DNA of 6,473 nucleotides from Methylotenera sp. (GTDB lineage Bacteria > Pseudomonadota > Gammaproteobacteria > Burkholderiales > Methylophilaceae), in contig SXVG01000014.1 in the NCBI GenBank assembly GCA_005791685.1, positions 1 to 6,473 of the forward strand, read 5' to 3'. The notes beneath the pieces are model-generated. The model was not told the origin of the DNA. It searched no databases and saw only the letters and a list, made by a program, of their open reading frames with translations. Made by a program: the position numbers and the translations under genes. Shown in pieces: positions 6,222 through 6,473 of the stretch; position 1 is the stretch's first letter, and every line of letters starts with the position of its first letter.

Positions 6222-6473
6222 ATGGCACAGACAAACTATAGCCCGCCGTTAAATAAGCGCCGCGCCGGTGTGCTATTGCACATCAGCTCCTTGCCTGGTG
6301 CTAACGCTGTCGGTGATTTAGGGGCGGAGGCCTACCGCTTTGTGGATTTCTTGCACGGCATAGGCGCCAGCGTCTGGCAAACCTTGCCGATTAACATGCC
6401 GCATGCAGACAATTCACCGTATCAGTGCTTGTCTGCTTTTGCCGGCAATATTGATTTTATAGACTTGGCCCAC
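6222..6473 (+). CDS. malQ: 4-alpha-glucanotransferase (amylomaltase), N-terminal part (cut by right edge)
   Basis: GH77 amylomaltase transfers alpha-1,4-glucan segments between maltodextrins and releases glucose; in glycogen metabolism it recycles short chains. Only 84 residues are visible (MAQTNYSPPLNKRRAGVLLH onward) and the frame is open at the window edge; family members are usually about 500-700 residues. Recognisable N-terminal blocks are RRAGVLLHISSLPG (13-26), GDLGAEAYRFVDFL (31-44), VWQTLPI (51-57) and SPYQCLSAFAGN (65-76). The catalytic carboxylates lie further on and are not seen. Between QTLP and SPYQ it has INMPHADN rather than the glycine-rich segment (GPTGYGD type) of many members. 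It starts 17 nt after the GH57 stop, so it is very probably in the same transcript. Confidence 0.95.
   Translation, partial: MAQTNYSPPLNKRRAGVLLHISSLPGANAVGDLGAEAYRFVDFLHGIGASVWQTLPINMPHADNSPYQCLSAFAGNIDFIDLAH

Noticed and set aside
1..6473. Defence system, phage, mobile element, CRISPR or RNA gene
   Set aside because: All long open frames resolve to carbohydrate enzymes, and no array, terminal repeat pair, integrase/transposase or tRNA-like fold was seen.

Overview
This window holds a glycogen (alpha-1,4-glucan) metabolism locus from what looks like a gammaproteobacterium. There are five protein genes in two divergent groups around a 191-bp AT-rich intergenic region. Base composition is close to 50% GC. 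Pgi, GlgB and GlgC all read as proteobacterial proteins with good similarity to the E. coli versions from memory. A GH57 enzyme lying between glgC and malQ, with glgB divergent, resembles glycogen clusters I associate with Methylococcales methanotrophs. That taxonomic guess is inference; nothing methane-specific is in the window.

Leftward (minus strand), from the centre: glgB (branching enzyme, 2924 to 666) is followed after 26 nt by the N-terminal 213 codons of pgi (glucose-6-phosphate isomerase, 639 to the left edge). Rightward (plus strand): glgC (ADP-glucose pyrophosphorylase, 3116-4408), then a GH57 glycoside hydrolase/transferase (4465-6204), then the first 84 codons of malQ (4-alpha-glucanotransferase, 6222 to the right edge). 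Genes in each group are closely spaced and co-directional, so each is probably an operon. No rRNA, tRNA, mobile element or CRISPR array was seen.

Together the genes form a route from fructose-6-phosphate to branched glucan and back. Pgi links fructose-6-P and glucose-6-P. GlgC makes ADP-glucose. GlgB introduces alpha-1,6 branches. GH57 and MalQ trim or rearrange alpha-1,4 chains. Glycogen synthase (glgA), phosphoglucomutase and glycogen phosphorylase are not in the window and may lie outside it.

The least ordinary part is the central intergenic region. It carries three tandem imperfect copies of an 18-19 bp unit that contain -10-like hexamers on both strands, a 7+7 bp dyad in the probable glgB leader, and two adjacent inverted repeats just before the glgC ribosome binding site. 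Two genes (glgB and GH57) appear to start with TTG. GlgC also lacks the lysine that binds fructose-1,6-bisphosphate in the E. coli enzyme. I see no sign of a wholly new system; these are mostly regulatory observations on a recognisable metabolic cluster.
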